In this document: in pieces, positions 44,185 to 53,137 of the stretch | Layout: the number at the start of each line of letters is the position of its first letter | Position numbering within the stretch: the first letter of the stretch is position 1 | Source of the DNA: Gammaproteobacteria bacterium | GTDB lineage: Bacteria; Pseudomonadota; Gammaproteobacteria; Xanthomonadales; SZUA-36 | DNA: 64,000 nt | Direction: 5' to 3' | Assembly: GCA_021772915.1 (NCBI GenBank) | Contig: JAJFLB010000032.1 | Span: 1-64,000, forward strand | Notes under the pieces: model-generated | What the model saw: only the letters and a program-made list of their open reading frames with translations | Database searches by the model: none | What the model was told of the DNA's origin: nothing | Program-made: the position numbers and the translations under genes

Positions 44185-44592
44185 ATGACGCATTCCCTGA
44201 GCACCACCACAAACGGTCCTGGTCTATATGAAATAACGGAGTCCGTGGTGAATTGGTGTCAACAACAAGGTCTGCAGTTTGGTCTACTCACTTTGTTTAT
44301 CCGTCATACATCTGCATCTCTGACCATTCAGGAAAACGCCGATCCTGATGTATGTCTGGATTTGCAGGATTTTTTCAATCGCATAGCGCCGCACCACGGT
44401 CCTTATCGCCATTCCGCTGAAGGGCCTGACGATATGCCGGCACATATCAGGACTGCCCTGACTCAAACCCAACTCACAATTCCGCTGCACCAGGGTCACC
44501 TTGCATTGGGAACCTGGCAGGGGATCTACGTGTTTGAGCATCGGGACCACCAGCAAAGACGCCAGGTGGCCATGCATTTAATGGGGGAGTGA
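44185..44592 (+). CDS. yjbQ: YjbQ family protein (UPF0047, secondary thiamine-phosphate synthase-like)
   Basis: 135 aa, matching E. coli YjbQ in length and order. Blocks are GLYEITESVVNW, LFIRHTSASLTIQENADPDV, HSAEGPDDMPAHIRTALT, TIPLHQGHLALGTWQGIYVF and EHRDHQQRRQVAMHLMGE. The conserved His, Asp and Glu of the beta-barrel active site are kept. The family has weak thiamine-phosphate synthase activity in vitro; the physiological role is unsettled. AGAGGA lies 9 bases before ATG 44185. Upstream in-frame ATGs would overlap the divergent hydrolase. Confidence 0.92.
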   Translation: MTHSLSTTTNGPGLYEITESVVNWCQQQGLQFGLLTLFIRHTSASLTIQENADPDVCLDLQDFFNRIAPHHGPYRHSAEGPDDMPAHIRTALTQTQLTIPLHQGHLALGTWQGIYVFEHRDHQQRRQVAMHLMGE

Positions 44593-44611
44593 GCCGGGAA
44601 GTATTAACTTC

Positions 44612-44980
44612 TCACCGCCGCTTGCCCAAGCGTGCACGCCGCAGCTCCATCGGGCTTGCCGCCAGGCGTAGTTTGTCGAATAGGTGCCCAAATGCCCGCC
44701 ACGGGTGGCGCCAGGTCATTCGCGGTCCGGCGTAGCGCATTACCTGGCGAACCTGCTCGCGCTGTTGTTGTTTGTAGCAATGGATGGGACAGTTGGTGCA
44801 GGTTGGCTTGGATTGGCCGTAGGGGCATTTGGCCAGACGGGTCTGTGAATAACGCATCAGCCCGGCGCAGGCAGTGCACAAGCCGTCACTGTCTTGCTGG
44901 TGATGGTGCTCGCAATATATTGCGGTCATACACACCAGGGTCTGGTGCTCACGCTTTAGTCTGCCGGTCAAACTATCCAT
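44612..44980 (-). CDS. ygbA: YgbA family protein (nitrous oxide-stimulated promoter family)
   Basis: 122 aa. Family features: N-terminal REHQTLVCMTAIYCEHHH, a CTAC motif, then KCPYGQSKPTCTNCPIHCYK and the strongly conserved VMRYAGPRMTWRHPW. E. coli ygbA is an NsrR-controlled gene linked to recovery from nitrosative stress. Here I see no neighbouring NO-responsive gene or obvious NsrR site. It is convergent with yjbQ, 19 bp apart. Confidence 0.92.
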   Translation of the reverse strand: MDSLTGRLKREHQTLVCMTAIYCEHHHQQDSDGLCTACAGLMRYSQTRLAKCPYGQSKPTCTNCPIHCYKQQQREQVRQVMRYAGPRMTWRHPWRAFGHLFDKLRLAASPMELRRARLGKRR

Positions 44981-45071
44981 GGATAAACTTTAGCGTATCT
45001 TCGACGCTGCCAAGCTGACCGGGATCAAGTAAGATGCATTTTGTTATGGACAGCGTGAGCACTTTCGAATT

Positions 45072-45437
45072 GTGATTTTCCTGAGATTATTACCCGTCTT
45101 CATCAGTTTCCTGCTGCTGGCTGCACACTTCTACAGGGCCGGTCATCTGGTACTCGTGTTGCTCTCACTATTGATGATCTTCATGCTTGCGCTAAAGCGA
45201 TCCTGGCTGCCTCGCCTGATTCAAACGGCCTTGGTGCTGGGCGGGCTGGAGTGGCTTCACACGTTGTACAACATCGTACAATTAAGGATCCAATACGACC
45301 TGCCATGGACACGCTTGGCCGTGATCCTCGGCGGCGTTGCTTTGTTTACAGCAGCTTCTGCGCTTGTTTTTCAGGGCCGCTCGCTGCGAAACAGATATCT
45401 TGAAAAGAATCCCGATTACTGGGTTTCACGGACTTGA
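45072..45437 (+). CDS. Small membrane protein, unknown
   Basis: 121 aa with about four membrane helices: LLPVFISFLLLAAHFYRAG, LVLVLLSLLMIFMLAL, LIQTALVLGGLEWLHTLYNI and LAVILGGVALFTAASALVF. A basic tail follows (QGRSLRNRYLEKNPDYW). The GTG at 45072 is the likely start but lacks a clear ribosome-binding site. Not recognised; similar 4-helix proteins are common in Gammaproteobacteria. It lies 58 bp ahead of the M14 gene on the same strand. Confidence 0.65.
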   Translation: MIFLRLLPVFISFLLLAAHFYRAGHLVLVLLSLLMIFMLALKRSWLPRLIQTALVLGGLEWLHTLYNIVQLRIQYDLPWTRLAVILGGVALFTAASALVFQGRSLRNRYLEKNPDYWVSRT

Positions 45438-45495
45438 GCAGATTCTGATCTGTCTGTATTTACTCGTTCTTAACCCCATAAGGTAAGCTAATAAT

Positions 45496-46437
45496 ATGAT
45501 TGATGCACAAACCTACCCAATTGGTACTCCTGGGAAAAAATGGGGTGAGGACGAAAAGACCGCGTGGCTCGCTGAACAAACAATCAGACGTTCCTATGCA
45601 GAAGAAGTTGTTGCGCAAATCGATACGATAAGGGGGGCTTTTGAGGTTGAGCAATATGGTGCTTTGTCTTGTGCCCCTAATCAATATCCGCTTTTTGCGG
45701 TCAAATCACGCCACTGGGAGGATGAAAAACCAGGCTTGCTGGTCACCGGCGGCGTCCACGGGTATGAAACCAGTGGTGTGCAAGGGGCAATCCGTTTTCT
45801 TTTGACCAAAGCCGAGGCTTATGCCGGGCAATTCAATATTGTTGTTGCGCCATGCGTGAGCCCCTGGGGATATGAAACCATCAATCGCTGGAACCCTCTT
45901 GCGGTCGATCCCAACCGCTCTTTTACTTCCGCCAGCCCATCTGAGGAAGCTGCAGCACTGATACAGTACCTGGATTCAAATTCGATGGGTTTTCTGGCCC
46001 ATTTCGACCTGCACGAAACCACTGACACCGACAACAGCGAATTCAGACCTGCCCTGGCTGCACGTGATGCGGTGGTGCAAGACAACTGGAACATACCAGA
46101 TGGTTTTTACCTGGTTGGTGACCTTGAAAAACCGGCCGCTGACTTTCAAACGGCTATTATCGGGTCGGTCGAAAAAACTACGCATATTGCACCACCGGAT
46201 GAAGATGGAAGAATTATCGGCGAAACGCTTGAGCAATGGGGTGTCATCAGCTATCCCGCCAAAGCGTCAGGACTCTGTATGGGTGTCACCGGTGGCAGGT
46301 TCGTAACCACTACAGAGATGTACCCGGATAGCCCCCAAGCAAGCGACGAAATCTGTATAGCCGCGCAGGTAGCGGCCGTCACCGGTGGCCTTGAATACCT
46401 ATTGAGCCGACCGGAGCACATCGGAAGGAATCACTAA
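45496..46437 (+). CDS. M14 family metallocarboxypeptidase
   Basis: 313 aa, no signal peptide. Zinc ligands: HxxE in VTGGVHGYETSG (about 80-90) and His in FLAHFDLHETTD (about 165-175). The substrate segment is AVDPNRSFTSASP. The catalytic Glu candidate is in FVTTTEMYPDSP. These fit a succinylglutamate desuccinylase/carboxypeptidase-like M14 enzyme. The stop codon TAA shares its last base with the ATG of the next gene (TAATG), so translation is coupled. Confidence 0.88.
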   Translation: MIDAQTYPIGTPGKKWGEDEKTAWLAEQTIRRSYAEEVVAQIDTIRGAFEVEQYGALSCAPNQYPLFAVKSRHWEDEKPGLLVTGGVHGYETSGVQGAIRFLLTKAEAYAGQFNIVVAPCVSPWGYETINRWNPLAVDPNRSFTSASPSEEAAALIQYLDSNSMGFLAHFDLHETTDTDNSEFRPALAARDAVVQDNWNIPDGFYLVGDLEKPAADFQTAIIGSVEKTTHIAPPDEDGRIIGETLEQWGVISYPAKASGLCMGVTGGRFVTTTEMYPDSPQASDEICIAAQVAAVTGGLEYLLSRPEHIGRNH

Positions 46438-46769
46438 TGAAAATGATGCTTGTTTTTATTCTTGGCCTGGCAATGCTGTCAGGCACTACCTATTCCAGTG
46501 AAACTGAGGGTCAGCAAGGCAAGGGAATGCCCGGCCGCCCTGATCGACTGACCAGGATGCAGAAAAACCTTGGTCTCAGTGATGAGCAGGTAGAGCAAAT
46601 CCGGGAAATCCGCAAAAATGGCGGTCAACGTAAAGAAGTACTGGCAGTCTTGACCGAAGAGCAACGCGCATTGATGAAAGAAAACCGTGGCAAACAGCGG
46701 CGTCAAGGCCGAAAGGGCGGCGGCCGCGGTCAAGGCAAGGTGCCTGGCAAAAAGCAACAGGGCAACTAA
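46437..46769 (+). CDS. Small secreted basic protein, Spy/CpxP-like helical
   Basis: 110 aa with a signal peptide (MKMMLVFILGLAMLSGTTYS). One short helical segment (RLTRMQKNLGLSDEQVEQIR then VLAVLTEEQRALMKENR) has the LTxxQ-type pattern of Spy/CpxP periplasmic proteins. The C-terminus is very rich in Lys, Arg and Gly (RRQGRKGGGRGQGKVPGKKQ). Coupled to the M14 gene by TAATG. Role unknown. Confidence 0.7.
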   Translation: MKMMLVFILGLAMLSGTTYSSETEGQQGKGMPGRPDRLTRMQKNLGLSDEQVEQIREIRKNGGQRKEVLAVLTEEQRALMKENRGKQRRQGRKGGGRGQGKVPGKKQQGN

Positions 46770-46908
46770 GCCAACAAGGCAGGGTACCCACGGGGCAGCA
46801 CTCGCAACCACCCAAAAAAAACCACTCCCCCACCCTCTTTACAGATAATATCACTTGTCTCTGGGTACCAAGGTGCCTCTCAAACCTAAGGCCATCGAAT
46901 AGCGGTAG

Positions 46909-47829
46909 ATGCCAAAAGAAAGCTCAGCAAACGATCACCAGGAGCACGTCATCAGGGGCATGACCGCTGCGATGGGTGCGTTTTTAATGTTTACGGTCAT
47001 GAGCATGTTTGCCAAATTGCTGAGCGTGAACCACTCGGTCATCGAAATTGCTTTCTATCGAAACCTGATCGCAAGCATGCCTTTTCTGGTAATGGTATTT
47101 GCATTCGGCCGCCGCGAAATCCTCGTACTCCGTTCCAAACCTGTGCTGGTTGGCGTTCGCGCCGTCATCGGCACACTTAGTCTGATCACAACTTTTACCG
47201 CGTTCACCCTGATGCCGATGGCCGATACAACTGCCCTGCTGTTTGCATCATCATTATTTATCCCGGTCCTGGGTGTGATATTCCTGAAGGAATCCGTAGG
47301 TCCCTACCGTTGGGCCGCCGTCGCCATTGGGTTCATCGGTGTCGTCATCATGTCGCACCCATCCGGTGAGGTGTACACATTAGGTATTGTGATCGCTATT
47401 TGTGCCGCCCTGATGCACGCAATTCTGCAGATCATCTTGCGCTATTTGGGTCACTACGAGAGCCCGGAAACCATCACCTTTTACTTTTTTATTATTGGAA
47501 CTTTTCTCACCGCGCTGCCACTGCCTTTCATTGCCGTCAGACCCACGCTGGCCGAGATTCCACTACTGCTCGGTGTCGGTTTATCGGGTACCGCCGCACA
47601 ATGGCTGTTGTCCATTGCTTTTCGCAACGCACGTGCCGCCATTGTCACGGTGTTCAATTACAGCAGTATCGTCTGGGCGACATTATTTGGGTGGATGATA
47701 TGGAACGACTGGCCGCTGCCTACAGTGATCGCGGGCGGCGCCATTGTGATTGCCTCCAATATGCTGATCATCTGGCGAGAGAGTCGATTGAAAAAGATTT
47801 CTGACGCCCGATTCCGGGCAAAACTCTGA
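46909..47829 (+). CDS. EamA/DMT superfamily transporter
   Basis: 306 aa inner-membrane protein with ten predicted helices in two EamA repeats. The first repeat starts GMTAAMGAFLMFTVMSMFAK and the second around IVIAICAALMHAILQIILRY. Typical segments include MPMADTTALLFASSLFIPVL and GLSGTAAQWLLSIAFRNARA. These transporters export metabolites such as amino acids or purines; substrate not readable. It is convergent with the GNAT gene, 26 bp apart. Confidence 0.9.
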   Translation: MPKESSANDHQEHVIRGMTAAMGAFLMFTVMSMFAKLLSVNHSVIEIAFYRNLIASMPFLVMVFAFGRREILVLRSKPVLVGVRAVIGTLSLITTFTAFTLMPMADTTALLFASSLFIPVLGVIFLKESVGPYRWAAVAIGFIGVVIMSHPSGEVYTLGIVIAICAALMHAILQIILRYLGHYESPETITFYFFIIGTFLTALPLPFIAVRPTLAEIPLLLGVGLSGTAAQWLLSIAFRNARAAIVTVFNYSSIVWATLFGWMIWNDWPLPTVIAGGAIVIASNMLIIWRESRLKKISDARFRAKL

Positions 47830-47855
47830 TGAAAAGTCACTCCGGCACTCGAAGG

Positions 47856-48659
47856 TCAGCCAAGATGACCGCCCACGCGATTAAACACCATGTTCTGGTC
47901 CAGTGGATCATCGCCGTTGCGAACCATGCGGGCAGCTGAATGTTCGGGCTTGAGCCCTGAACCAAGCAATAGCTCGTTTGCCGCGTGGTTACCCGACGGT
48001 AAAACCGGAGCTGTTTCGACCGTGGCCAAACGCAACCTCTGCAAGGCAGTACCGGCCTCGACGTCCTGAGCCACGATGATTCCTTCTCCCAGGTCCGGGA
48101 GGAAATAACCCCTAATCTCACTAGCTTCAGGACCGGCATACACCCAACCCGAACCAACATAACTGGAAAGCAGTGCACTCCTGTCTTCTCCTGAGGCCCG
48201 TTGGTCCATTGCCAAAATTTCCGCAGTGTCCGCCGGTCCCGATGAACGAACCTGATTCGACACATCGGCGGCTTCGTAGACCGACTGTTGGTAGAAGGTG
48301 TAGTCACAGGACTGCCGGAATCCCAATTGCTCATACAACTGCTCTCCCTCACGGGTGGCAATCAGCAACTGGATGTTGCGGCCATTGTTTTCTGCCGTTG
48401 CGATAAGTTCCTGTGTGATCAGGGATCCAAGACGCTTGCGACGCATTTCAGGCTCAACAATGATGTGCGCCAGCCATGCAGTTTGCCGGTGCAGGATCAC
48501 GCTGCCAATCGCCACTATATGGTTCTTGTCCTCTATCTTGAGTGGCAGGCAAAACCGCGCATTGAGATAAAACCGAAAGGACACCAGGATGTTTTGCCAG
48601 CCCTCCGGCTGCAGATGAGCAATGCGCTCTAAATCAGTTGCTGTAAACGACTGGATCAA
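47856..48659 (-). CDS. GNAT family N-acetyltransferase
   Basis: 267 aa. The N-terminal GNAT domain has the acetyl-CoA loop VEPEMRRKRLGSLITQEL (about 72-90) and LIATREGEQLYEQLGFRQSC. A second, more diverged domain (about 140-267) follows, with GYFLPDLGEGIIVAQDVEAG, as in two-domain GNATs. The start is TTG at 48659, with GGGG 6 bases before it; I see no ATG or GTG in a better place. It lies 104 bp after the acyl-CoA dehydrogenase gene. Substrate unknown. Confidence 0.82.
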   Translation of the reverse strand: MIQSFTATDLERIAHLQPEGWQNILVSFRFYLNARFCLPLKIEDKNHIVAIGSVILHRQTAWLAHIIVEPEMRRKRLGSLITQELIATAENNGRNIQLLIATREGEQLYEQLGFRQSCDYTFYQQSVYEAADVSNQVRSSGPADTAEILAMDQRASGEDRSALLSSYVGSGWVYAGPEASEIRGYFLPDLGEGIIVAQDVEAGTALQRLRLATVETAPVLPSGNHAANELLLGSGLKPEHSAARMVRNGDDPLDQNMVFNRVGGHLG

Positions 48660-48763
48660 ATGAACCCCGGTTGGGGCAACCTGAACAGGTGGTCGTCCGG
48701 ATCGCTGGCACTCTCCTGGCTACCCGAGCAGGCCAACCCGCTACACCGTTTGGTCGTGGTCAT

Positions 48764-50506
48764 TCAGATCGTATCCCAACGAAAACGCTCAACTTCAAAG
48801 GCGTCATCCGCCAAAGCCTTCAACAGTTCATCGTTATTGTTGTCGATGCGTCGAAAGTTCCGCTTCATTCTTACGCGTGCTTCTCGCGTGAACAACCTCA
48901 AAATATCAATTTCCCGTGAGGCCTCGTCTACACCGTGTACTTCGATTGAAGCCTGTACCCGGCTCAGCGTACACGCCAGCACGAACAGGTCGATCATGAT
49001 ATCCGCGAGGCGCTTGGTGGCAAGCTGCATGTTGATGATGTTCTTGCCGTGTTTGCGCAGTATACGGTCAGTCGCCTGGGCCAGGAAGCGTGTCTCCTTC
49101 TCGAAGGCCTCAACCTGGGGCTGAAGAACCGGGTCCAGGTCCTGTAGTCTTGCCGCAGCGCCGATTCCAGTCTGCAACTGTGCGTGTTTACGTGCATAGT
49201 CGGAGAGTAAGCCAAAGCCCTTGATTGGGTCATTGAGCACGTCCTTCATCGTCGCAGCGAGTTCCTGTAACTGGCAGCCAACATCATTCATTGCCGTGAG
49301 GGCAATGAACAGACGCAGGATCTCATTGGTACCCTCAAATATGCGGTTGATGCGGGAATCACGCACGATGCGTTCGTAAGGGTACTCGCGCATGAATCCA
49401 TTGCCACCGGCGATCTGAAGGGCCTCATCCGCAGTGCGTGACAGGCACTCGGTGGCATAGACTTTAGAGATCGCGGCTTCAACTGCGTATTCCTGATAAC
49501 CGGCATCAATCAGGCCACCTACCATCGTGACCACCGCTTCTGAGGTGTAACAGTCCACCAGCATGCGGCCGACTTTCTCCTTGATCAGGCCGTAACTGGA
49601 AATGGACTGGCCAAAAGTCTTGCGTTCATTCGATTGCCGTGTTGCCAGCTCGATCAGACGCTTCATGCCCCCCACTGAACCACCCCCCAGTCCGGTGCGT
49701 CCACTGTTCAGGATTTGCATCGCGACCTTGAAGCCCTTACCGACCTCACCCAACACGTTTTCGTCGGGCACTGACACATCGTCAAACAATACGGTGGTGG
49801 TGGGGTTGGCACGCAGACCCATCTTGTCTTCGTGCGGACCAACGCTCACACCGTCCATGTCTCGGGTGACAATAAATGCCGTCATCTTGCCATGTCCAAG
49901 TTCAGGATCGGTACGGGCAAAAACGGTGAAAAAGTCCGCAATCCCACCGTTGGTTATCCACAATTTGCTGCCATTAATTAACCAGCTATCCCCTTTCTTC
50001 ACAGCCGTGGTCGTGAGCGCTGCGGCGTCTGATCCGGCACCCGACTCTGTGAGACAGAAAGCCGCGATCATCTCGCCGCTGGCGAGTTGTGGCATATAGC
50101 GGCTTTTTTGTTCCTCGCTGCCCAACAGTAACAGGCCACGCATACCAATCGAGCTGTGCGCACCGATCGTGACCGCAACCGAGGCATCATAACGGCCGAC
50201 CTCCTGCAGCGTGCGGGAGTAGGCCATATTGCCAAGCGCCACACCACCGTGAGCTTCAGGAATAATCAGGCCAAAAAGCCCAAAATCCTTGAGCTCGTCG
50301 ACGAATTTGGAAGGCATATCACCCGCAACATCCCACTCGCGAAAGTTCTCGGCCCGGGGACCGAACAAATCATCCAGTGCGGCGACAATCTCGTGGAGTG
50401 TATCTTTTTGATCCGTCTTCAGCGTGGGGAAAGGGAATACCACATCCTGCTCAATCTGTCCCATACACAGGGAGCGCATGAAACTGGTGGTCAATTTGTC
50501 AGACAC
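48764..50506 (-). CDS. Acyl-CoA dehydrogenase (VLCAD/ACAD9-like, long C-terminus)
   Basis: 580 aa flavoprotein of fatty-acid beta-oxidation. Signatures: GLIIPEAHGGVALGNMAYSR, FCLTESGAGSDAAALTT (FAD loop), INGSKLWITNGGIADFF, QILNSGRTGLGGGSVGGMKR, QIAGGNGFMREYPYER and RINRIFEGTNEILRLF with the catalytic-region Glu. The additional C-terminal domain of about 150 residues is like that of VLCAD-type enzymes. The start is GTG at 50506 (VSDKLTTSF), preceded by AGGAGAAGG; a 20-codon upstream extension from 50566 lacks a site. No ETF or thiolase genes lie next to it. Confidence 0.92.
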   Translation of the reverse strand: MSDKLTTSFMRSLCMGQIEQDVVFPFPTLKTDQKDTLHEIVAALDDLFGPRAENFREWDVAGDMPSKFVDELKDFGLFGLIIPEAHGGVALGNMAYSRTLQEVGRYDASVAVTIGAHSSIGMRGLLLLGSEEQKSRYMPQLASGEMIAAFCLTESGAGSDAAALTTTAVKKGDSWLINGSKLWITNGGIADFFTVFARTDPELGHGKMTAFIVTRDMDGVSVGPHEDKMGLRANPTTTVLFDDVSVPDENVLGEVGKGFKVAMQILNSGRTGLGGGSVGGMKRLIELATRQSNERKTFGQSISSYGLIKEKVGRMLVDCYTSEAVVTMVGGLIDAGYQEYAVEAAISKVYATECLSRTADEALQIAGGNGFMREYPYERIVRDSRINRIFEGTNEILRLFIALTAMNDVGCQLQELAATMKDVLNDPIKGFGLLSDYARKHAQLQTGIGAAARLQDLDPVLQPQVEAFEKETRFLAQATDRILRKHGKNIINMQLATKRLADIMIDLFVLACTLSRVQASIEVHGVDEASREIDILRLFTREARVRMKRNFRRIDNNNDELLKALADDAFEVERFRWDTI

Positions 50507-50645
50507 AGTCCTTCTCCTGCTTGCAAAGCACCTATACTGCGCCAGAAAGAGGGCGTCGTCCATCACCCATCAGTTGGGGTCAAAATCTGCTTACGGCGTG
50601 TGGGTCTGACGGATTCTTTCAAAAAAAAGATAATGCACTTTCGGG

Positions 50646-50674
50646 TGACCAAAAAATTTTGAAGCGACTATAAT
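50646..50674 (+). promoter_or_regulatory. Promoter of the DUF885 gene
   Basis: A perfect -10 TATAAT at 50669-50674 with a poor -35 (TGACCA at 50646-50651) 17 bases upstream. The start codon lies 27 bases after the -10, and GGAG is 9 bases before it. Confidence 0.5.
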
Positions 50675-50701
50675 TTCGGTTCGATTCTGGAGTGACACAC
50701 T

Positions 50702-52552
50702 ATGAATAAGCCAAATGTTATTTCCATACTGCTACTTGCGTTGTTCCTCAATGCATGTGAGCGCACACCCGAGACCACCGGTACGGTCGCCACGGCACCC
50801 GGCGCAACGGCTAATACGGCCCAAAAAGACCAGCGTCTGGCAGCGTTTTTTGATGAACTGTTTGAACGCGATGTAAACCAGAGTCCGGAATTTCAGGCCT
50901 ATCTGGGTCGCAAGACCGACGACTACGGCCGCTGGAATGATTACTCGGATGAATACGCCCAAACCCAAAATCAACAGACTGCTGCAGACCTTGAGCGCCT
51001 GCACAGTGAATTTGACTACAACGCGCTGAATGAGACTTCAAAGATGAGTTACCGTATCTTTGAATACAACCAACAACGGTCACTACGCAATTTCAAGTGG
51101 CGGCATCACAACTATGCCGTTTCACCCATGAATGACATCGCGTCAAATCTGCCCACCTTTCTGCAAAACATACACAAAATCGATACCGACGAGGATGCTC
51201 GAGACTACATATCAAGGTTGATTGGCGTCCAGCTTGTTTTGCAGCATGTCATAGAAGAGTTACGTCTGGGAGAATCAATCGGTGTCATCCCACCCATGAT
51301 GGTGTACCCGAAAGTTCTGCCGAGTGCGCTGAATATGTTGCAGGGTGCTCCTTTTGAAGAGTCCGCTGCGGATGGCGTACTGCTGGCAGATTTTCGCGCC
51401 AAGGTGACATTACTCGAGTTGGATTCCGAAGCAACAGCAATGCTAATCAACGATGCCGCCAACGCACTCAGCGGACCATTTCGCGATGGCTACCAGGCAC
51501 TCATTGCCGAACTCCAGCGTTTGCGCTCAATTGCTGACAACGATCACGGCGTATGGAATTTGCCAGATGGCGAGGCATTTTATGCCAATCGTATACAAAA
51601 CTGGACCACCGTGGAGAAACCGGTTGACGAGATCCATCAACTGGGTCTGTCAGAAGTCGAACGTATCCGCACCGAAATGCAGCAGATTATGACTGAAGTT
51701 GGTTTCAAGGGCGATCTGGCCGCATTTTTTGAGCACGTACGCAATAACCCCGAAAACTACTATGAGAACACCACAGCGGGCCGGGAGGAGTATATTCGCG
51801 ATGCAACCGCCCTTATCGATGGTATTTACGACATTGCCGATGATTACTTCAACGTCCTGCCACAAGCACCGTTGGAAGTTCGGCGGGTCGAACCGTGGCG
51901 CGAAGAAGGGGCCTCGACGGCATTTTATAACCGTCCGTCTCCAGACGGTTCGCGGCCGGGGATTTACTACATCAATCAGAAAAACATGAACGCAGTGCAA
52001 AAGCACATTATGAATTCCCTGGCCTACCACGAGGGGGCTCCCGGGCATCATTTTCAAATTGCGATCCAGCAAGAGTTACAGGGCATCCCCAAGTTCCGCA
52101 TGTTTGGTGGCTACAGTGCCTATTCGGAAGGCTGGGCGCTGTATTCTGAACGACTGGCCTACGAAGCGGGATTGTATAAGGGTATGCCGATGCGCAACTT
52201 TGGCCGATTGGCTGAAGAAATGAAAAGAGCAGTACGCCTGGTTGTGGATACCGGCATGCACGCCAAACAATGGCCGCTCGAGCAGAGCATCGCCTACATG
52301 ACCGCCAATACACCCATGGCGCCGGCCGATATCGAACGACAAATCAAACGCTACTATGTTCTCCCTGGCCAGGCACTATCGTACAAAGTCGGTATGCTGA
52401 CCATCCTGGAACTACGCCAACGAAGCCAGGAAGCGCTGGGTGAAGCCTATGATATCCGTGAGTTTCACGATGTTGTTTTAAAAAATGGCGCTGTACCCAT
52501 GCAGGTTCTGGAACAGGTGATCAGTGCCTATATTCGGTCCAAGAAGGATTAA
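50702..52552 (+). CDS. DUF885 family lipoprotein (probable metallopeptidase)
   Basis: 616 aa. Lipobox LNAC after MNKPNVISILLLALFLNACE. The family HExxxxHH motif is SLAYHEGAPGHHFQIAIQ (about 440-457), followed by a conserved EGWALYSERLAYEAGLY and MGxP region. The N-terminal part is alpha-helical and holds the domain start LAAFFDELFERDVNQSPEF. DUF885 members are predicted zinc carboxypeptidases related to M32. It resembles the lipoprotein gene at 58797 and is probably a paralogue. It is divergent from the acyl-CoA dehydrogenase. Confidence 0.92.
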   Translation: MNKPNVISILLLALFLNACERTPETTGTVATAPGATANTAQKDQRLAAFFDELFERDVNQSPEFQAYLGRKTDDYGRWNDYSDEYAQTQNQQTAADLERLHSEFDYNALNETSKMSYRIFEYNQQRSLRNFKWRHHNYAVSPMNDIASNLPTFLQNIHKIDTDEDARDYISRLIGVQLVLQHVIEELRLGESIGVIPPMMVYPKVLPSALNMLQGAPFEESAADGVLLADFRAKVTLLELDSEATAMLINDAANALSGPFRDGYQALIAELQRLRSIADNDHGVWNLPDGEAFYANRIQNWTTVEKPVDEIHQLGLSEVERIRTEMQQIMTEVGFKGDLAAFFEHVRNNPENYYENTTAGREEYIRDATALIDGIYDIADDYFNVLPQAPLEVRRVEPWREEGASTAFYNRPSPDGSRPGIYYINQKNMNAVQKHIMNSLAYHEGAPGHHFQIAIQQELQGIPKFRMFGGYSAYSEGWALYSERLAYEAGLYKGMPMRNFGRLAEEMKRAVRLVVDTGMHAKQWPLEQSIAYMTANTPMAPADIERQIKRYYVLPGQALSYKVGMLTILELRQRSQEALGEAYDIREFHDVVLKNGAVPMQVLEQVISAYIRSKKD

Positions 52553-52584
52553 TATCTTCCTCAAGGATTGTACTCCAACCCCAT

Positions 52585-53034
52585 TTATTCCTCTGCAGCC
52601 GGCAACGGGATGGAAGCATGGTCCGCAACATACAGCCAGTTACCCTCGATGTTTCTGGCGATATCCATGTAGCGACCCTTCATTTCAACCACATCACCAC
52701 CCGCTGCCGGCTCCGCCATGATTGTAAACAAACCCCAGGCAATCGCCGTATCACCGTGGACCTCCAAGTGCTCGGCGGAAAGCTTGGCATCGACAACCCT
52801 GTAGGCCGCAAAAAAGCCACCCCAGGCTTCTAATACAGACTGCGGACCGGTCCCAACCAGTGAGCTGACCGGGAAATTCACCGCGTCACTCGTGTAACAA
52901 TCTGCAAGACCCTGTACATCATTGGCCCGCAAGGCATCCATAAAGGCTTCCTGCAAAGCCTGTGGAGTCTCATTGGCCAGTAATGACAATGGCCAACAAA
53001 CAAGGCAAAAGAACAAGTACGACAATTTTTTCAT
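52585..53034 (-). CDS. Secreted SnoaL/NTF2-like protein
   Basis: 149 aa with a signal peptide (MKKLSYLFFCLVCWPLSLLA). The alpha+beta barrel has EAFMDALRANDVQGLADCYT, FPVSSLVGTGPQSVLEAWGG and a C-terminal YMDIARNIEGNWLYVADHAS, as in DUF4440/SnoaL-like domains. Function varies in this fold. It is third in a minus-strand set with the cupin and SDR genes, 103 bp after the SDR. Confidence 0.75.
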   Translation of the reverse strand: MKKLSYLFFCLVCWPLSLLANETPQALQEAFMDALRANDVQGLADCYTSDAVNFPVSSLVGTGPQSVLEAWGGFFAAYRVVDAKLSAEHLEVHGDTAIAWGLFTIMAEPAAGGDVVEMKGRYMDIARNIEGNWLYVADHASIPLPAAEE

Positions 53035-53137
53035 GACAATTTCCGCTTGAAGGTATCCCGAGTATACAACTCTGGCGCAAGCCTTTTGATCTGAATTAGG
53101 CCTGCGTCCCCTTTCAGCTGAGAGATAGCTGCCGGGC

